From contig JALCNW010000029.1 in the NCBI GenBank assembly GCA_022649305.1, forward strand, positions 1 through 50,769: a DNA stretch of 50,769 bases. The letters are read 5' to 3'. The position numbers and the translations under genes are program-made. This DNA is from Enterobacter sp. (GTDB lineage Bacteria > Pseudomonadota > Gammaproteobacteria > Enterobacterales > Enterobacteriaceae). This document shows positions 1-10,653 of this stretch, piece after piece (position 1 is the first letter of the stretch; every line of letters starts with the position of its first letter). The notes beneath the pieces are model-generated. The model was not told the origin of the DNA and did no database searches. It saw nothing but the letters and a program-made list of their open reading frames with translations.

Positions 1-154
1 TCAGGGTCCGAATCACTAGCGATTCAGCGTGACCGTTTATAGTAGCGCAGTCTTATCCCTTGCCTTTCATTGATGAACAGACAGAAATTAAAAACCGGCT
101 TTGACTGTTCGGGGAAGCCCTTATAGTTGGATACGGCTAAAAGAGGTATGCGTA

Positions 155-382
155 ATGAAGACGTCAAAAGAGTACAGCGAGACGGCCAAGCGGGAAGTGA
201 GCGTCGATGTCGATGCCCTGCTCGCTGCGATTAACGAAATCAGTGAAAGCGAGGTCCGGCGTACGGAGGACGATCCCAATCGCGTCATCGTAAATGGACG
301 GGACTATCACACTTACACTGAGCTTGCCGAGGCCTTTGAACTCGACATCCACGATTTCAGCGTGACGGAAGTGAATCGCTAA
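155..382 (+). CDS. yodD: YodD family small protein
   Basis: A 75-residue acidic protein that matches my recollection of E. coli YodD nearly end to end (N-terminus MKTSKEYSETAKREVSVDVD, C-terminus DIHDFSVTEVNR). The frame is open further upstream, but the ATG at 155 has an AGAGG ribosome site at 142-146 and gives the family length. There is no signal peptide or membrane segment. Its biochemical role is unknown; in E. coli it is described as a stress-associated small protein. A TTGACT/TATAGT pair at 101-127 (15-bp spacer) could be a weak promoter. It is followed by a strong hairpin and then yedP on the same strand. Confidence 0.88.
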   Translation: MKTSKEYSETAKREVSVDVDALLAAINEISESEVRRTEDDPNRVIVNGRDYHTYTELAEAFELDIHDFSVTEVNR

Positions 383-386
383 GGCG

Positions 387-417
387 AAAAAAATCCCGGT
401 CATGGGGTGACCGGGAT
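387..417. terminator. Hairpin after yodD
   Basis: A perfect 10-bp stem (393-402 with 408-417, loop TGGGG) follows the yodD stop codon. An A-run at 387-393 becomes a T-run on the minus strand, so the full intrinsic-terminator signature is on the minus strand. On the plus strand the hairpin lacks a downstream T-run and may only stabilise the yodD 3' end. Confidence 0.6.
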
Positions 418-552
418 CAAACTTGCATAAGCAAGAAGCACTTACAAATTCGTTACACCAGGAAATCTGATGTCGGATAAACCTTATCCGCAATTTTTTT
501 GTATGACAAGGATATATTCATTTACACCACATATACGTCATCAGGAGTTGCT

Positions 553-1380
553 ATGTCCTTACTCAAGGAGACGCTGTTGGTATTCACCGACCTTGACGGT
601 ACGCTGCTGGATATTCATACCTACGACTGGCAGCCCGCCGCGCTATGGCTGGAGAAATTGCAGGACCACCAGATTCCGGTGATTCTGTGCAGCAGCAAAA
701 CGGCCGCAGAAACGCTTGAAATTCAACAAGACCTGGGGCTGGAGGGATTACCTTTTATTGCCGAGAATGGGGCCGTCATTCAGTTAGACGTACGCTGGAA
801 CGATCATCCCGATGCCCCTCGTTTGATCAACGGTACACCGCACAGTGACATCAAAGAGTTTATCGATACGCTGCGTGAACGAGGAGGCTATAAATTCACC
901 ACCTTTGACGATGTCGATGAAAAGACGATCGGCGAATGGACCGGGCTCAACCGTGAACGTTCAACGTTGGCGCGTCTGCATGAGGCCTCGGTGACCCTTA
1001 TCTGGCGCGACAGCGACGTGCGGATGACGCAGTTTGAAACCGAACTCACCCAGTTGGGATTTACGTTTGTTCAGGGTGCGCGGTTTTGGCACGTTCTGGA
1101 TGCGCGCGGAGGTAAAGACCAGGCCGTGAATTGGCTTATTGATGAATACCGCAAGCGCGAGGGATTTGTTCCTACGACCATCGGACTTGGCGATGGGCCA
1201 AACGACGCCCCCCTGCTGGATAACGTCGATTACGCCGTGGTAGTAAAAGGTATCAACCGACTTGGGATTACGCTACAGGATGACATTCCAGAGCGGGTTT
1301 ATCATACCCAGCAATCCGGACCCGAGGGCTGGCGGGAAGGCTTAGATCATTTTTTATCCGGACCGCGGCACACCACTTGA
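553..1380 (+). CDS. yedP: Mannosyl-3-phosphoglycerate phosphatase-like HAD hydrolase YedP
   Basis: 275 residues, HAD superfamily with a Cof-type cap. Motif I is [10 protein letters not shown] near residue 10, with both Asp residues present. Motif II is ILCSSKT, and motif IV is [12 protein letters not shown] near the C-terminus. This matches E. coli YedP, the mannosyl-3-phosphoglycerate phosphatase family member that would remove phosphate from a sugar-phosphoglycerate. No synthase partner is nearby, so the physiological substrate is open. The ATG at 553 was chosen because CAGGAG lies about 7 bases upstream and because it gives the family N-terminus. The last 34 bases overlap the convergent 3' end of dgcQ. 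Confidence 0.88.
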   Translation: MSLLKETLLVFTDLDGTLLDIHTYDWQPAALWLEKLQDHQIPVILCSSKTAAETLEIQQDLGLEGLPFIAENGAVIQLDVRWNDHPDAPRLINGTPHSDIKEFIDTLRERGGYKFTTFDDVDEKTIGEWTGLNRERSTLARLHEASVTLIWRDSDVRMTQFETELTQLGFTFVQGARFWHVLDARGGKDQAVNWLIDEYRKREGFVPTTIGLGDGPNDAPLLDNVDYAVVVKGINRLGITLQDDIPERVYHTQQSGPEGWREGLDHFLSGPRHTT

Positions 1381-3041
1381 TTTCTCCCCTGCTGTTTAGC
1401 CAGATAGAGACGTGCATCGGCAATGGATTGCAACTGCTCGAAATCAAAGGCTTCGTTCTCTTCCGTGCTACTGACGCCCAGAGAAGCACTCACGCACACC
1501 GTGGTACTCTTCTTCACCAATATCTGCTTGCTGCTAATGCGCGCACGGATACGCTCCGCCACGGCCGCCGCCTGCTCTGCCGTCGCACCTGGCAGCACAA
1601 CGCAAAATTCCTCGCCCCCTACACGTCCGGCGACATCGGTGCCGCGCATAGCGCTGGCAATCAACGAGGCGGCGTGGGCTAAGACTTTATCCCCAGCCTG
1701 ATGACCGAAGCGATCGTTGACATCCTTGAAGTGATCGAGGTCTATCTGAATCACCGAGAATGGTACCTGCTGCTGACGGCACACTGCCGCCAGCGCGTTA
1801 GCCCGTTCAAAGAGCGCGCCGCGGTTATTGAGTCGGGTAAGCGGATCGTGCCACGCCTGCCACTGCAACGAATTTTGCATGGTGTACATGTTGCTCACCA
1901 TTCGGCGAATCACCAGCCAGGAGATCAGCAGCATGGCGGTGAACAAGGCCCACAGCAGGGCAAGCGCAATACTAATACTACCGAAGTCACCCTGTACGCC
2001 TTCTTCAAGCGTATGAATTCGCAGAATGACGCCGCTGAAATGGTCGAGTCGATGCCAGCTCACAAAACGCGGCCCCAGACGAATACCGCCTGCGGTATCG
2101 GTGCTTATGGCCTGCGCGATTTGCGCCACTTCTCGCTCGTCGAACGTTCCAACTTCATTGACTGACGGGGCAGACGAAGCAATCAGGTTAAGCCGGCTGT
2201 CATACAGTTGATACTCGCCCTCGTTGCGTCCGTCGACCGCCTCTACCAACAGTTTTTTCATGGCCGGAATGGTGAAGTCCATCGCCAGGACGCCGTACCA
2301 GTAACGATCAAAATAGACAGGGACGCTGGCGGTAATAGCGTCTTCCCCCATATAACCCGATGAGGCTGGGGTGATAAACCACTGCACCCCGCGGGCGCGG
2401 TTTTCACGATCGGATTGCAGGGTAAACCAGGGGCGCGTCACCAGATGATAGTAACGTGACGCAATCTCCGCGTTTTGCGCGACGCCATCGCTGGCGAGAT
2501 AAAAACCGGCACGCGAAACATATACGACTCGCTTTTCAGCCATATTCGGGCGCATCGCCAGCTTCAGCAGATAACCCACCTCAAGCGCCGCAGAAAGCTC
2601 GTTATCGATTTTGCTATCATCACGGGCCAGCAGCTCAGTTTTTTCAACGAAGGCGTCCGAGACACCTTTTAGAGGCAACGTGCGTTGTGTTTCGACGGCA
2701 AGCTGCCAGTAAGGTAAATAGCGAAGTTGACGAAAACGCTCGACCGCACCATGCAGCACTTCAAATGCCAGCGGCGTATGCAGCGCCGCGCCCATACTGT
2801 TACGGAAAAAAAGCAGTTTATCGACGCCGAACTGCAACTGTCTGTCTAATGCGCTCGAAACATTTTCCAGGTGATTCTGCTGACTGGAAATATAGGCATC
2901 TTCCAGCACCACCACTTCGCGCCAGGTCAGAATAGTCGAGAAGACAAGGACAACCAGAAAGCAGATGTTCACAATTTGTCCGGGGTGGCTACGCCACCGC
3001 CCCAGAAGATTTTTCTTTGCTACAAAGGTATCGCGCTGCAC
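1347..3041 (-). CDS. dgcQ: Diguanylate cyclase DgcQ
   Basis: Membrane diguanylate cyclase making c-di-GMP from two GTP. An N-terminal transmembrane helix (about residues 22-42) is followed by a periplasmic CHASE-like region. A second helix (about 360-380) leads to a C-terminal GGDEF domain with an intact GGEEF at about 475-479 and the substrate/Mg motif [14 protein letters not shown]. The frame is open to an ATG at 3077, but a GTG at 3041 has GGGAG five bases upstream and gives 564 residues, the length I recall for E. coli DgcQ (YedQ), so I prefer it. The 3' end overlaps yedP by 34 bases. In E. coli it is linked to cellulose regulation. Confidence 0.93.
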   Translation of the reverse strand: MQRDTFVAKKNLLGRWRSHPGQIVNICFLVVLVFSTILTWREVVVLEDAYISSQQNHLENVSSALDRQLQFGVDKLLFFRNSMGAALHTPLAFEVLHGAVERFRQLRYLPYWQLAVETQRTLPLKGVSDAFVEKTELLARDDSKIDNELSAALEVGYLLKLAMRPNMAEKRVVYVSRAGFYLASDGVAQNAEIASRYYHLVTRPWFTLQSDRENRARGVQWFITPASSGYMGEDAITASVPVYFDRYWYGVLAMDFTIPAMKKLLVEAVDGRNEGEYQLYDSRLNLIASSAPSVNEVGTFDEREVAQIAQAISTDTAGGIRLGPRFVSWHRLDHFSGVILRIHTLEEGVQGDFGSISIALALLWALFTAMLLISWLVIRRMVSNMYTMQNSLQWQAWHDPLTRLNNRGALFERANALAAVCRQQQVPFSVIQIDLDHFKDVNDRFGHQAGDKVLAHAASLIASAMRGTDVAGRVGGEEFCVVLPGATAEQAAAVAERIRARISSKQILVKKSTTVCVSASLGVSSTEENEAFDFEQLQSIADARLYLAKQQGRNQVVCRGPDKK

Positions 3042-3136
3042 ACACACTCCCTGCTCACAACTCTGCCCTATCCGCACAATACCAAAGCCTGGCGGGTTTT
3101 ATGATTTAAACAAACACCGCTCGCGTTAACAGCCGA

Positions 3137-3163
3137 CAAAAACGCCCGGACATGCCGGGCGTT
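3137..3163 (-). terminator. Intrinsic terminator after yodC
   Basis: A GC-rich 9-bp stem, AACGCCCGG (3141-3149) with CCGGGCGTT (3155-3163), lies just past the yodC stop. Read on the minus strand it runs into TTTTTG. It separates yodC from the downstream dgcQ transcript. Confidence 0.8.
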
Positions 3164-3169
3164 GCGTGA

Positions 3170-3352
3170 TTAAGCCGTCTCTCGTCGCTGTTGGTCGTCA
3201 CCGCGCAGGAGCTCATCTTCTCGAAAAGCTTCTCGCTTGATGCCGAAACCATCATACCATCGGCATTCCACCATGCCACTGGAATACCCCGTGACTATCA
3301 TCGATGGACCACCGTTTTTCGGCTTAACTTCATCACTGACCACAAAGACCAT
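3170..3352 (-). CDS. yodC: YodC family protein (DUF2158)
   Basis: 60 residues matching E. coli YodC over the core MIVTGYSSGMVECRWYDGFG. The DUF2158 fold is a small SH3-like beta barrel of unknown function. Start: ATG at 3352 with GGAGG five bases upstream. It stands alone, with a terminator directly after it. An inverted repeat GAAAC/GTTTC lies just upstream of the ribosome site (3374-3384), near where its promoter should be. Confidence 0.9.
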   Translation of the reverse strand: MVFVVSDEVKPKNGGPSMIVTGYSSGMVECRWYDGFGIKREAFREDELLRGDDQQRRETA

Positions 3353-3430
3353 ATCCGCCTCCAGTATCAGGGTGAAACTGTTTCAATCTAGACGAGAAAC
3401 GGCCTTTTTGCGTAATCCAGCGTATGGCAT

Positions 3431-4342
3431 TTAGTGCGAAACACCGCGCATTTTTGCTACAAGCTTAACGCCCGCGATGACAATGGCACCGATGATAAAA
3501 CCGATGACCAGGTTCAGGATCATAGGCAGTATCGCCGCCACAATGGCACCCTGCGCTGTCGCGAAATGTTCAATCGCGTGATGCAGCGGCGCAATACCGT
3601 GGACCACAATCCCGCCGCCGACAAGGAACATCGCCAGCGTACCGATCACCGATAAACTTTTCATCAGCCACGGCGCAAGCACCAGCAGACCTTTACCGAC
3701 GGCTTTCGCCACCCTGCTTGATTTATCAGCCAGCCAATAGCCCATATCGTCGAGTTTCACGATCACCCCGACCAGACCATACACCCCAACGGTGACGACA
3801 ATAGCAATCCCGGACAGCACCAGCACCTGATTCAGGAGCGGTGCCTGTGAAACAATACCCAGCGTGATAGCAACGATTTCAGCCGAAAGTATAAAATCGG
3901 TGCGGATCGCGCCCTTCACTTTGTCGCGTTCAAAGGCTTTCGGATCCTGCGCGGCGAGGGCTTCCAGCCGCTGCTGACGCGCTTGCGGCGTTTCGTCATC
4001 CTTACGCGACGCAAATGAGTGCAGCACTTTCTCCACGCCTTCATAACAGAGGAACGCCCCGCCGATCATCAACAGCGGCGTGATAGCCCACGGAATAAAG
4101 GCGCTGATGAGCAACGCCAGCGGCACCAGAATCACTTTATTGAGAAACGACCCTTTCGCCACGCTCCATACCACCGGTAACTCCCGGTTGGCACGAACGC
4201 CGGTAACCTGCTGCGCGTTTAGCGATAAATCATCGCCCAGCACACCCGCCGTCTTCTTCGCGGCGATTTTACCCATGACCGAAATATCATCCAGCAAGGT
4301 GGCAATATCATCCAATAATGTTAATAAGCTACTTCCCGCCAA
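3431..4342 (-). CDS. yedI: DUF808 inner-membrane protein YedI
   Basis: Multi-pass membrane protein of the DUF808 family, with hydrophobic helices throughout the second half (for example [20 protein letters not shown]). Its function is unknown. No ATG lies near the conserved N-terminus. The only in-frame ATG upstream (4414) adds 24 unconserved residues. A TTG at 4342 preceded by AGAAGG nine bases away gives (M)[20 protein letters not shown], the N-terminus I recall for most family members, so I annotate TTG (303 residues). It is divergent from yedA. Confidence 0.87.
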   Translation of the reverse strand: MAGSSLLTLLDDIATLLDDISVMGKIAAKKTAGVLGDDLSLNAQQVTGVRANRELPVVWSVAKGSFLNKVILVPLALLISAFIPWAITPLLMIGGAFLCYEGVEKVLHSFASRKDDETPQARQQRLEALAAQDPKAFERDKVKGAIRTDFILSAEIVAITLGIVSQAPLLNQVLVLSGIAIVVTVGVYGLVGVIVKLDDMGYWLADKSSRVAKAVGKGLLVLAPWLMKSLSVIGTLAMFLVGGGIVVHGIAPLHHAIEHFATAQGAIVAAILPMILNLVIGFIIGAIVIAGVKLVAKMRGVSH

Positions 4343-4520
4343 AATCTCTATCCTTCTTATTTTGATATCTAAGTGATTAGTATGGAGCAAAAATGAGAAC
4401 CCTGAAACAGGCACCTCAAGTCAACAAATAATTCACATCATTGATACAACTAAAGCGCTCGCCAGCACGATAGTTTTGACGTTTACTATGAGCGACCTTT
4501 TTAATACGCCGTGAGGGACT

Positions 4521-5435
4521 ATGCGTTTCAGGCAACTATTACCACTTATTGGCGCGCTTTTTTCGCTCTATATCATCTGGGGTTCCACCTATTTTGTCAT
4601 ACGTATCGGCGTGGAAAGCTGGCCGCCGCTGATGATGGCGGGTGTGCGTTTTATGTCGGCCGGTGTTCTGTTGCTGGGGTTCTTACTGATCCGCGGCCAT
4701 AAATTACCGCCGCTGCGACCGATGCTCAATGCGGCGCTGATCGGCCTGCTGCTCTTAGCGGTCGGGAACGGTTTTGTCACGATTGCTGAGCATCAGAATG
4801 TGCCTTCTGGCATCGCTGCGGTGGTGGTCGCTACCGTTCCGTTATTTACACTCTGCTTTAGCCGTCTTTTTGGGCTGCGTACCCGCAAGCTCGAATGGCT
4901 GGGTATTGGCATTGGTCTCGCGGGAATTATCATGCTCAACAGCGGCGGGAATCTGAGCGGGAATCCGTGGGGCGCATTGCTGATTCTGATTGGCTCAATG
5001 AGCTGGGCATTTGGTTCTGTACTGGGCTCACGCATTGAGTTGCCCACCGGGATGATGGCGGGTGCCATTGAAATGCTGGCTGCGGGGATTGTTCTTTTGC
5101 TCGCCTCAACCCTGACGGGCGAAAAAATGACGACGATGCCGGGCCTTTCAGGATTACTGGCCGTGGGTTATCTGGCGATATTCGGTTCGGTCATTGCGAT
5201 CAACGCCTATATGTTCCTGATACGCAACGTTAGCCCTGCCGTCGCCACCAGCTATGCGTACGTCAATCCGGTGGTTGCCGTGCTGCTGGGTACCACGTTC
5301 GCGGGTGAAACGCTCTCTTCCATCGAATGGCTGGCGCTGGGGGTCATTATTATGGCGGTGGTGCTGGTGACGCTGGGTAAATATCTGTTACCGGCTAAAC
5401 CGGTGATTACCCCGTGTGAAGTGGAAAAACCGTAA
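4521..5435 (+). CDS. yedA: EamA/DMT family transporter YedA
   Basis: 304 residues with about ten predicted helices arranged as two EamA repeats (first begins LYIIWGSTYFVIRIGVESWPP; the second half starts near GALLILIGSMSWAFGSVLG). This matches E. coli YedA of the drug/metabolite transporter superfamily, an inner-membrane exporter of unproven substrate. ATG at 4521 with GAGGG four bases upstream. The 3' end overlaps the convergent vsr gene by 29 bases, so there is no room for a separate terminator. Confidence 0.92.
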   Translation: MRFRQLLPLIGALFSLYIIWGSTYFVIRIGVESWPPLMMAGVRFMSAGVLLLGFLLIRGHKLPPLRPMLNAALIGLLLLAVGNGFVTIAEHQNVPSGIAAVVVATVPLFTLCFSRLFGLRTRKLEWLGIGIGLAGIIMLNSGGNLSGNPWGALLILIGSMSWAFGSVLGSRIELPTGMMAGAIEMLAAGIVLLLASTLTGEKMTTMPGLSGLLAVGYLAIFGSVIAINAYMFLIRNVSPAVATSYAYVNPVVAVLLGTTFAGETLSSIEWLALGVIIMAVVLVTLGKYLLPAKPVITPCEVEKP

Positions 5436-5898
5436 GCGAGTGAATACCTTTGACGTCGATCTGCGCGGACTGACCGCCGCCGCAGATCCACTCTTCCAGA
5501 CGCTCCGTCAGCGCCGTATCATTGAGCTTCATCCTGCCTCGTAAGGCGCACTCCCAGACAATCAATACTCGCCATCCTTGCGCACATAACGCGCCGATAT
5601 CCCGCCTGTCACGCGCCACGTTCTTGCCAATCTTATCAAGCCAAAAATCGGTCCGCGTGGCGGGGACTTTGAACAGATAGCAGTCGTGATGATGCCAGAA
5701 ACAGCCGTGAGTGAAGATAATGCACCGGTAGTTTTCGACGACGAAATCTGGTCGTCCGGCAAGCGAGGCATCCTGCACGCGAAACTCAACGCCCGCCTGA
5801 GTTAATAAACTTGCCAGCCGTTTTTCAATGGCGGTATCACGCGTGCCGATGGCACGCATGTTTTTGCTGCGGGTAGCCTTATCGTGCACATCCGTCAT
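5407..5898 (-). CDS. vsr: Very short patch repair endonuclease Vsr
   Basis: 163 residues. Vsr nicks 5' of the T in T:G mismatches produced when Dcm-methylated cytosine deaminates, starting very-short-patch repair. The catalytic core is intact: [15 protein letters not shown] at the N-terminus, GRPDFVV (the catalytic Asp), and the zinc/active-site stretch [12 protein letters not shown]. The frame is open 54 codons upstream into dcm; the ATG at 5898 gives the conserved [13 protein letters not shown] start. It overlaps the end of dcm by 20 bases in another frame, the usual coupled dcm-vsr layout. Confidence 0.97.
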   Translation of the reverse strand: MTDVHDKATRSKNMRAIGTRDTAIEKRLASLLTQAGVEFRVQDASLAGRPDFVVENYRCIIFTHGCFWHHHDCYLFKVPATRTDFWLDKIGKNVARDRRDIGALCAQGWRVLIVWECALRGRMKLNDTALTERLEEWICGGGQSAQIDVKGIHSLTVFPLHTG

Positions 5899-7312
5899 TG
5901 ACGGCCTCACTCTGGCGCTGCTTAACCGCCAGTTTAATGCGCGACTCCAGCAGCTTCGCGACGGCAGCAAAGGCAGGTACCACCACGGAATTGCCGAACT
6001 GACGGTACGCCTGAGTGTCCGAAACCGGTATGCGGAAGCCGTAACCCTGAGGCGATTCAAAGCCCATCAGGCGCGCGCACTCCCGAGGCGTCAGGCGTCG
6101 TGGACGATGGCGCTGGTTTTGCGGATCGTCAAAATTCACCTCGCCAAGGGCTTTATCCCAGCCGCGATCGATCAGGATTTCAGCACCATCTTTGTAATAA
6201 CGCGCCGACAACGTTCGCGTCACGCTAAGCGGGTTGTCCGGATTCACCATGCCAAAGCCAAAACCGTTACCTTTAGCCTGATGCTTTTTGGCATAGCGAT
6301 AGAGATATTTCCACAGCACCGGCGTGAGGATAAATTTTGCGTCGAAAGCAGGCTCCAGCAGATCGGCCACCGACGGGCGACGCGCAGGATAAAGCGACGG
6401 AATGTCACGCAGGGTAAAATCGCCCTTCAGGTTTAAATCCCGACGGAAGCCCACCAGCACGATGCGCTCACGGTGCTGAGGCAAGAAATGTTTACCATCG
6501 ATAATTTTGGGATCGTCCGCCCCCATATTTTGGGCGTCTGCGACGTCGTAGCCTAATTCATCGAGGGTTTGCATAATAATGCGGAAGGTTTTTCCGCCGT
6601 CGTGGCTTTTTAAATTTTTGACGTTTTCCAGCACAAAGATTGGCGGACGCCGGGCATCAATAATGCGTACAACGTCAAAGAATAGCGTGCCTTGTGTATC
6701 GCAGGCGAAACCGTGAGCGCGCCCCAAGGCGTTCTTTTTCGAAACACCCGCCAGCGAAAATGGCTGACACGGGAAGCCTGCCAGCAAAACATCATGCTGC
6801 GGAATATGCTGTCGAATATGGTTCGCCGCTTCCTCGTCGCTGATACCGGCTTTATGGCTGAGCGTCACATCTCGAATATCTTCATTGAACTGATGCGTGT
6901 TGGAATCGCAGTACCAGTTCGCCTTGTAGGTCCGCACCGCGTGTTTATTCCACTCGCTGGTGAACACGCACTGACCACCAATCGCTTCGAAGCCGTTGCG
7001 GATCCCGCCGATACCGGCGAAGAGGTCGACAAACCGAAACGCATAATTTGGGTGGATGGCCGGGGGACGAGGCAGCAGATTATGCAGAAGATGATACTCG
7101 CCTTCACTTAGACGATGCCCTGCCCGCTCGCTGGTGACCAGACGCTTGAGGATGGCCGGACTCCAGTGGCTCTCGCCAAGGGTATTGAGCTGATTCACCA
7201 GCGTTTTTGCATCGTAAATGGTCAACAGCTTGCACAATAATTCCTGCACCGTTGCCGTTGATTTATCTGCCAGCAGAAGCGCGGGCTCAGTCACTGATAA
7301 TTTTTCCTGCAT
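5879..7312 (-). CDS. dcm: DNA cytosine C5 methyltransferase Dcm
   Basis: 477 residues. Methylates the inner cytosine of CCWGG using S-adenosylmethionine. The motifs appear in order: [11 protein letters not shown] (96-105), [10 protein letters not shown] with catalytic Cys182, [30 protein letters not shown] near the C-terminus. The N-terminal extension of about 85 residues is typical of enterobacterial Dcm. Same-strand and overlapping with vsr downstream, so transcribed together. The start at 7312 matches the E. coli N-terminus (MQE-xSVT), although the AAGG ribosome site is close to the ATG. Confidence 0.97.
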   Translation of the reverse strand: MQEKLSVTEPALLLADKSTATVQELLCKLLTIYDAKTLVNQLNTLGESHWSPAILKRLVTSERAGHRLSEGEYHLLHNLLPRPPAIHPNYAFRFVDLFAGIGGIRNGFEAIGGQCVFTSEWNKHAVRTYKANWYCDSNTHQFNEDIRDVTLSHKAGISDEEAANHIRQHIPQHDVLLAGFPCQPFSLAGVSKKNALGRAHGFACDTQGTLFFDVVRIIDARRPPIFVLENVKNLKSHDGGKTFRIIMQTLDELGYDVADAQNMGADDPKIIDGKHFLPQHRERIVLVGFRRDLNLKGDFTLRDIPSLYPARRPSVADLLEPAFDAKFILTPVLWKYLYRYAKKHQAKGNGFGFGMVNPDNPLSVTRTLSARYYKDGAEILIDRGWDKALGEVNFDDPQNQRHRPRRLTPRECARLMGFESPQGYGFRIPVSDTQAYRQFGNSVVVPAFAAVAKLLESRIKLAVKQRQSEAVNDGCAR

Positions 7313-7361
7313 ACCTTCAACCGGTCAAAAAAGACTACAGACAGATTACCATAGTTCCGCC

Positions 7362-8057
7362 TTACAGACTCCGCTGGAATCGGCTCAGTACCTGCGTATC
7401 AAGGCCAAGACAGTCTCCTTGCAATTCTGCACCCAGTTTCGCCATAAACTGCACCAGGAAATCCGCGTTATGCCGCGCGAGCTCCCGACCCATGTCGGTC
7501 TGCATCGTTTCAGGCAAACGTAATAGCTTGGTCTGGAAATGGTCGAGCGCAAAAGCCCGGTCGTTTAATGTGCGCGTGGCGGCAAACGGGTCTTCTGCAT
7601 CAAACAACGCTACGCCAAGCTGTCCAGATACAGCAAAAACGCGTGCTAACCCAATGGCACCCAGAGCTTCAAGCCTGTCGGCATCCTGAACGATTTTCGC
7701 CTCAAGCGTTTGCGGGGCCATTCCAGCGCTAAAGCTGTGGGCTTCAATCGCGTGCTGAACGCCGGCATAAAGTGATGATGGAAAGTCAGGAAACTGGTCG
7801 CTGAGGATGTGCCGGGTTTTGCTCGCCGCGAGTCGGGATGACTGGCCACGCTCAGGATGATTTTTCGCCAGACTGACGATATCATGGAAATAACATGCCG
7901 TAAGCACGATTAGCGGGTCGACCGACTGGCCTTCCATTATCTTCTGCGCCGTCATCCAGACACGACGAAAATGGGAAATATCATGGGCCGCATCCTCGGT
8001 GGAATGATGGTTACGCTGCCAGGTTTCAAAGCGTTGTTGCCACTGCTGAGTGTTCAT
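7362..8057 (-). CDS. yedJ: HD-domain phosphohydrolase YedJ
   Basis: 231 residues, the length I recall for E. coli YedJ. An HD domain is visible: HFRRVW near residue 28, the metal pair HD in [24 protein letters not shown], and D in [13 protein letters not shown]. The family predicts a metal-dependent phosphohydrolase acting on nucleotides; the substrate is unknown. The upstream-open frame was trimmed to the ATG at 8057, which has AAAGGAA seven bases upstream. It lies 49 bases ahead of dcm on the same strand. Confidence 0.9.
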   Translation of the reverse strand: MNTQQWQQRFETWQRNHHSTEDAAHDISHFRRVWMTAQKIMEGQSVDPLIVLTACYFHDIVSLAKNHPERGQSSRLAASKTRHILSDQFPDFPSSLYAGVQHAIEAHSFSAGMAPQTLEAKIVQDADRLEALGAIGLARVFAVSGQLGVALFDAEDPFAATRTLNDRAFALDHFQTKLLRLPETMQTDMGRELARHNADFLVQFMAKLGAELQGDCLGLDTQVLSRFQRSL

Positions 8058-8414
8058 ACCGGTTCCTTTTAGTCGTTTTGCCCCCTGCGCTGTGAAATCA
8101 ATCACATTTCAACGCAAAATGCGCTCTGCCGCGACCTCTGGTCCAGAATATCTTGCGGCAAATTGATCCTAAACAATAACGTTTTTTCATTTCTTATTAT
8201 ATCGCTGCCGAATTACATAAACGACAAATATAGTAGTAACCAACATTATTGATATGAAAAATAATGGGATCATTTGAAATATTTAGAAATAACTTACATC
8301 ATTTTATTACATTTATTTTTGAAACTATTCCCTCGTTCTTAGAATAGTATCGCCAATGTAGTTACGGAGGTAATTACGTATATTCATACAAATTATAGAT
8401 AAAGGGAATATATA
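8058..8414 (+). promoter_or_regulatory. AT-rich control region of the porin gene
   Basis: These 357 bases between the divergent yedJ and porin starts contain no convincing ORF. The half nearest the porin is very AT-rich. TTGAAA at 8319-8324 with TAGAAT/TAGTAT between 8340 and 8349 is a candidate promoter, giving a 5' leader of about 65 nt. TTTTTGAAAC at 8316-8325 resembles the core of an OmpR box, and similar T-rich stretches lie upstream. OmpR control of OmpC/OmpS porins is known; here it is inferred. The E. coli sRNA gene rseX lies near yedS; I could not recognise a counterpart. Confidence 0.35.
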
Positions 8415-9569
8415 ATGAAAAGAAAAGTTTTGGCTATTTTAGTACCCGCTTTATTAATGGCTGGCGCAGCAAATGCGGCTGAGATGTATAACAAAGACGG
8501 TAATAAAGTTGACCTGTACGGCAAGGTTGATGCGCGCCATACCTTCTCCGACAATGCTGGCGATGACGGCGACGAAACCTACGTACAGATTGGCTTCAAA
8601 GGCGAAACGCAGATTAATAACGACCTGACGGGCTATGGCCAGTGGGAATACAAAACTTACGCTAATAACACCGAAGATGCAGGCGATAAATCTTTTAACC
8701 GTCTGGCCTATGCTGGCCTGAAATATGCCGAATTTGGTTCTTTCGATTACGGCCGTAATTACGGCGTCGTGTATGACGTAGAAGCGTGGACCGATATGCT
8801 GCCGGTATTCGGCGGTGATTCTTACACCTGGACCGATAACTTTATGACCGGTCGTGCAAACGGCGTGGCAACCTATCGTAACTCTGGCTTCTTTGGTCAG
8901 GTTGAAGGTCTGAACTTCGCGCTGCAGTATCAGGGCAACAACGAAGGCTCAAACGCAAATGAAGATCAGGAAGGCACCAAAAACGGTCACGATAACATTC
9001 GTTTCCAGAACGGTGACGGATTCGGTATGTCCACCTCCTATGACTTTGACTTTGGTCTGAGCCTTGGGGCTGCCTACTCTTCATCTGACCGTACTAACGC
9101 GCAAGAAGCTGCGGGCCGTAACAGCGCGCTTTATGCCGGTGGCGATAAAGCTGACGCATGGACCATTGGTGCAAAATATGATGCACAAGGTTACTACCTG
9201 GCGATGATGTACGCAGAAACCCGTAACATGACGCCATATGGTGATTACGGAATTGCGGACAAAACGCAGAACTTTGAAGCGGTTGCTCAGTACCAGTTTG
9301 ACTTCGGCGTACGTCCTTCTTTAGCCTGGGTTTACTCCAAAGGCAAAGACATGACTTATCTGGGCAATGCTAGCAACCCTCAGGGCCAGCGCGGTGATAT
9401 GGATCTGGTCAACTACGTTGATGTGGGCGTAACTTACAGCTTCAACAAAAACTTCTCCACCTACGCTGATTATAAAATCAACCTGCTGGATGAAGACGAA
9501 TCGTTCTACCAAGCAAACGGCATCGCGACCGACGACATCGTAGGCGTGGGCATGACCTACCAGTTCTAA
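8415..9569 (+). CDS. OmpC/OmpS-type general porin (YedS/OmpS1 position)
   Basis: 384 residues. A signal peptide [21 protein letters not shown] precedes the mature start [19 protein letters not shown], the classic enterobacterial porin N-terminus. The C-terminus VGVGMTYQF ends in Phe, the BAM recognition signature. The constriction-loop L3 motif (VFGGDSYT) and alternating beta-strand pattern fit a 16-stranded trimeric outer-membrane porin. Location next to yedJ corresponds to yedS/ompS1 of E. coli and Salmonella, so this is probably that orthologue rather than ompC itself. Start: ATG 8415 with AAGGGAA eight bases upstream. A strong terminator follows. Confidence 0.93.
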   Translation: MKRKVLAILVPALLMAGAANAAEMYNKDGNKVDLYGKVDARHTFSDNAGDDGDETYVQIGFKGETQINNDLTGYGQWEYKTYANNTEDAGDKSFNRLAYAGLKYAEFGSFDYGRNYGVVYDVEAWTDMLPVFGGDSYTWTDNFMTGRANGVATYRNSGFFGQVEGLNFALQYQGNNEGSNANEDQEGTKNGHDNIRFQNGDGFGMSTSYDFDFGLSLGAAYSSSDRTNAQEAAGRNSALYAGGDKADAWTIGAKYDAQGYYLAMMYAETRNMTPYGDYGIADKTQNFEAVAQYQFDFGVRPSLAWVYSKGKDMTYLGNASNPQGQRGDMDLVNYVDVGVTYSFNKNFSTYADYKINLLDEDESFYQANGIATDDIVGVGMTYQF

Positions 9570-9583
9570 TCTCCAAAAATACC

Positions 9584-9608
9584 AAAGGCCGCATTGGCGG
9601 CCTTTTTT
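9584..9608. terminator. Bidirectional intrinsic terminator, porin/MurQ-like
   Basis: Stem AAAGGCCGC (9584-9592) with GCGGCCTTT (9597-9605), loop ATTG, then a T-run on the plus strand. It lies between the convergent porin and MurQ-like genes. The minus strand also has a T-containing tail. Confidence 0.87.
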
Positions 9609-9626
9609 ATTACCAGCGCATTTACG

Positions 9627-10490
9627 TTACGGCGCTTCCTGCAACGCTACGCGAATAAAACCGTTGTTCTGTTCCAGCAGGTCACGTGCTTGCCACGCAT
9701 CAAGGCTGGTCATCACCATCAGTACTGCCGTTTTAAGATGGTGATTGCAGCTTTCAAGCGCCGTTTTTGCGACCAAACGCGTACATCCTCCCGCTTCCAT
9801 CACTATCGCAATCTGTCGTTCGGCCCACTTCGTCGTGCTGGCCTCTAGATCGACGCGCATATTGCTGTAAACACGCCCGGTGCGAATCGCCAGCCCAGTG
9901 GCAATCATATTCAGAATCATTTTTTGGGCGATCCTGGCTTTTGCATTGGTAAACCCTGCCACCACATCCGGCCCGGTTTGGGGAGATATCACCATGCTCG
10001 CCAGTTGTGCTGCCTCGCTTTGTACATCATCGGTTATCACAGCAACCGGTGATCCCAGCGACCAGGCGTGACGCATGGCTCCCCAGACCCACGGCGTCTT
10101 ACCGCTGATGGTCAGCGCCAGCATCATGTCGTGCTCGCCAAATTTCATCGCCTGCAGACAAGCCACGCCACGCTCGTAACTCTCTATTTCCTCGCCAGCA
10201 TCAATGCCAATGACCGGATGTTTTCCAGGTGCAAACTCAAGCGCAGCCTGAGTAGCCGCGCAGCCTGACAGCCCAGCGCCAACGATCGCCAGACGTCCGC
10301 CATGGTTTAGCGTGGCAGCAGCGTTATCAATGACTCTGGCAATGGTGGGTAAAAATGGGGTAATCGCATCGGTAATCCGTTTATCATCCTTGTGAATAAC
10401 ATTTAGCATGTCCAGGGTAGACAACCTGTCGATATCCGCCGTATCAGCGTGACGTCTCTCCTTGACCAAACCGTTCAGCTTAATGCTCAT
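9627..10490 (-). CDS. MurQ-family SIS-domain protein (N-acetylmuramate 6-phosphate etherase-like)
   Basis: 287 residues, close to MurQ length (about 298). The fold is recognisable: N-terminal DTADIDRLSTLDMLNVIHKDDK, glycine-rich GGRLAIVGAGLSG, ISGKTPWV, KARIAQKMILNMIATGLAIRTGRVYSNMRVD, and the C-terminal NNGFIR. MurQ cleaves the lactyl ether of MurNAc-6-phosphate in peptidoglycan recycling. Differences: GAGTSGR is GAGLSGCA, and SECPPT is EFAPGK. The Glu matching E. coli Glu83 is kept, but the segment around Glu114 is shortened and does not align cleanly. There is no murP or murR nearby. ATG at 10490 has an AGGAGG site. The true substrate may differ from MurNAc-6-P. Confidence 0.75.
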   Translation of the reverse strand: MSIKLNGLVKERRHADTADIDRLSTLDMLNVIHKDDKRITDAITPFLPTIARVIDNAAATLNHGGRLAIVGAGLSGCAATQAALEFAPGKHPVIGIDAGEEIESYERGVACLQAMKFGEHDMMLALTISGKTPWVWGAMRHAWSLGSPVAVITDDVQSEAAQLASMVISPQTGPDVVAGFTNAKARIAQKMILNMIATGLAIRTGRVYSNMRVDLEASTTKWAERQIAIVMEAGGCTRLVAKTALESCNHHLKTAVLMVMTSLDAWQARDLLEQNNGFIRVALQEAP

Positions 10491-10653
10491 AAACTGCCTC
10501 CTTTTTATGAATTACCACACACTATAAAGTGTTTTATATGGATGACTGCGAGGGGGCTCACGAAAACAGTTCCATTCGTAAGCTTTTACATGGCTTTAAG
10601 AAAACGCCGTCATCGGCGATAATTACCCCTTAATTATTAGATTCGGAGTGTTG

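Noticed and set aside
101..154. Upstream extension of yodD
   Set aside because: The 18 extra residues have no counterpart in the family, and the ribosome site serves the ATG at 155.
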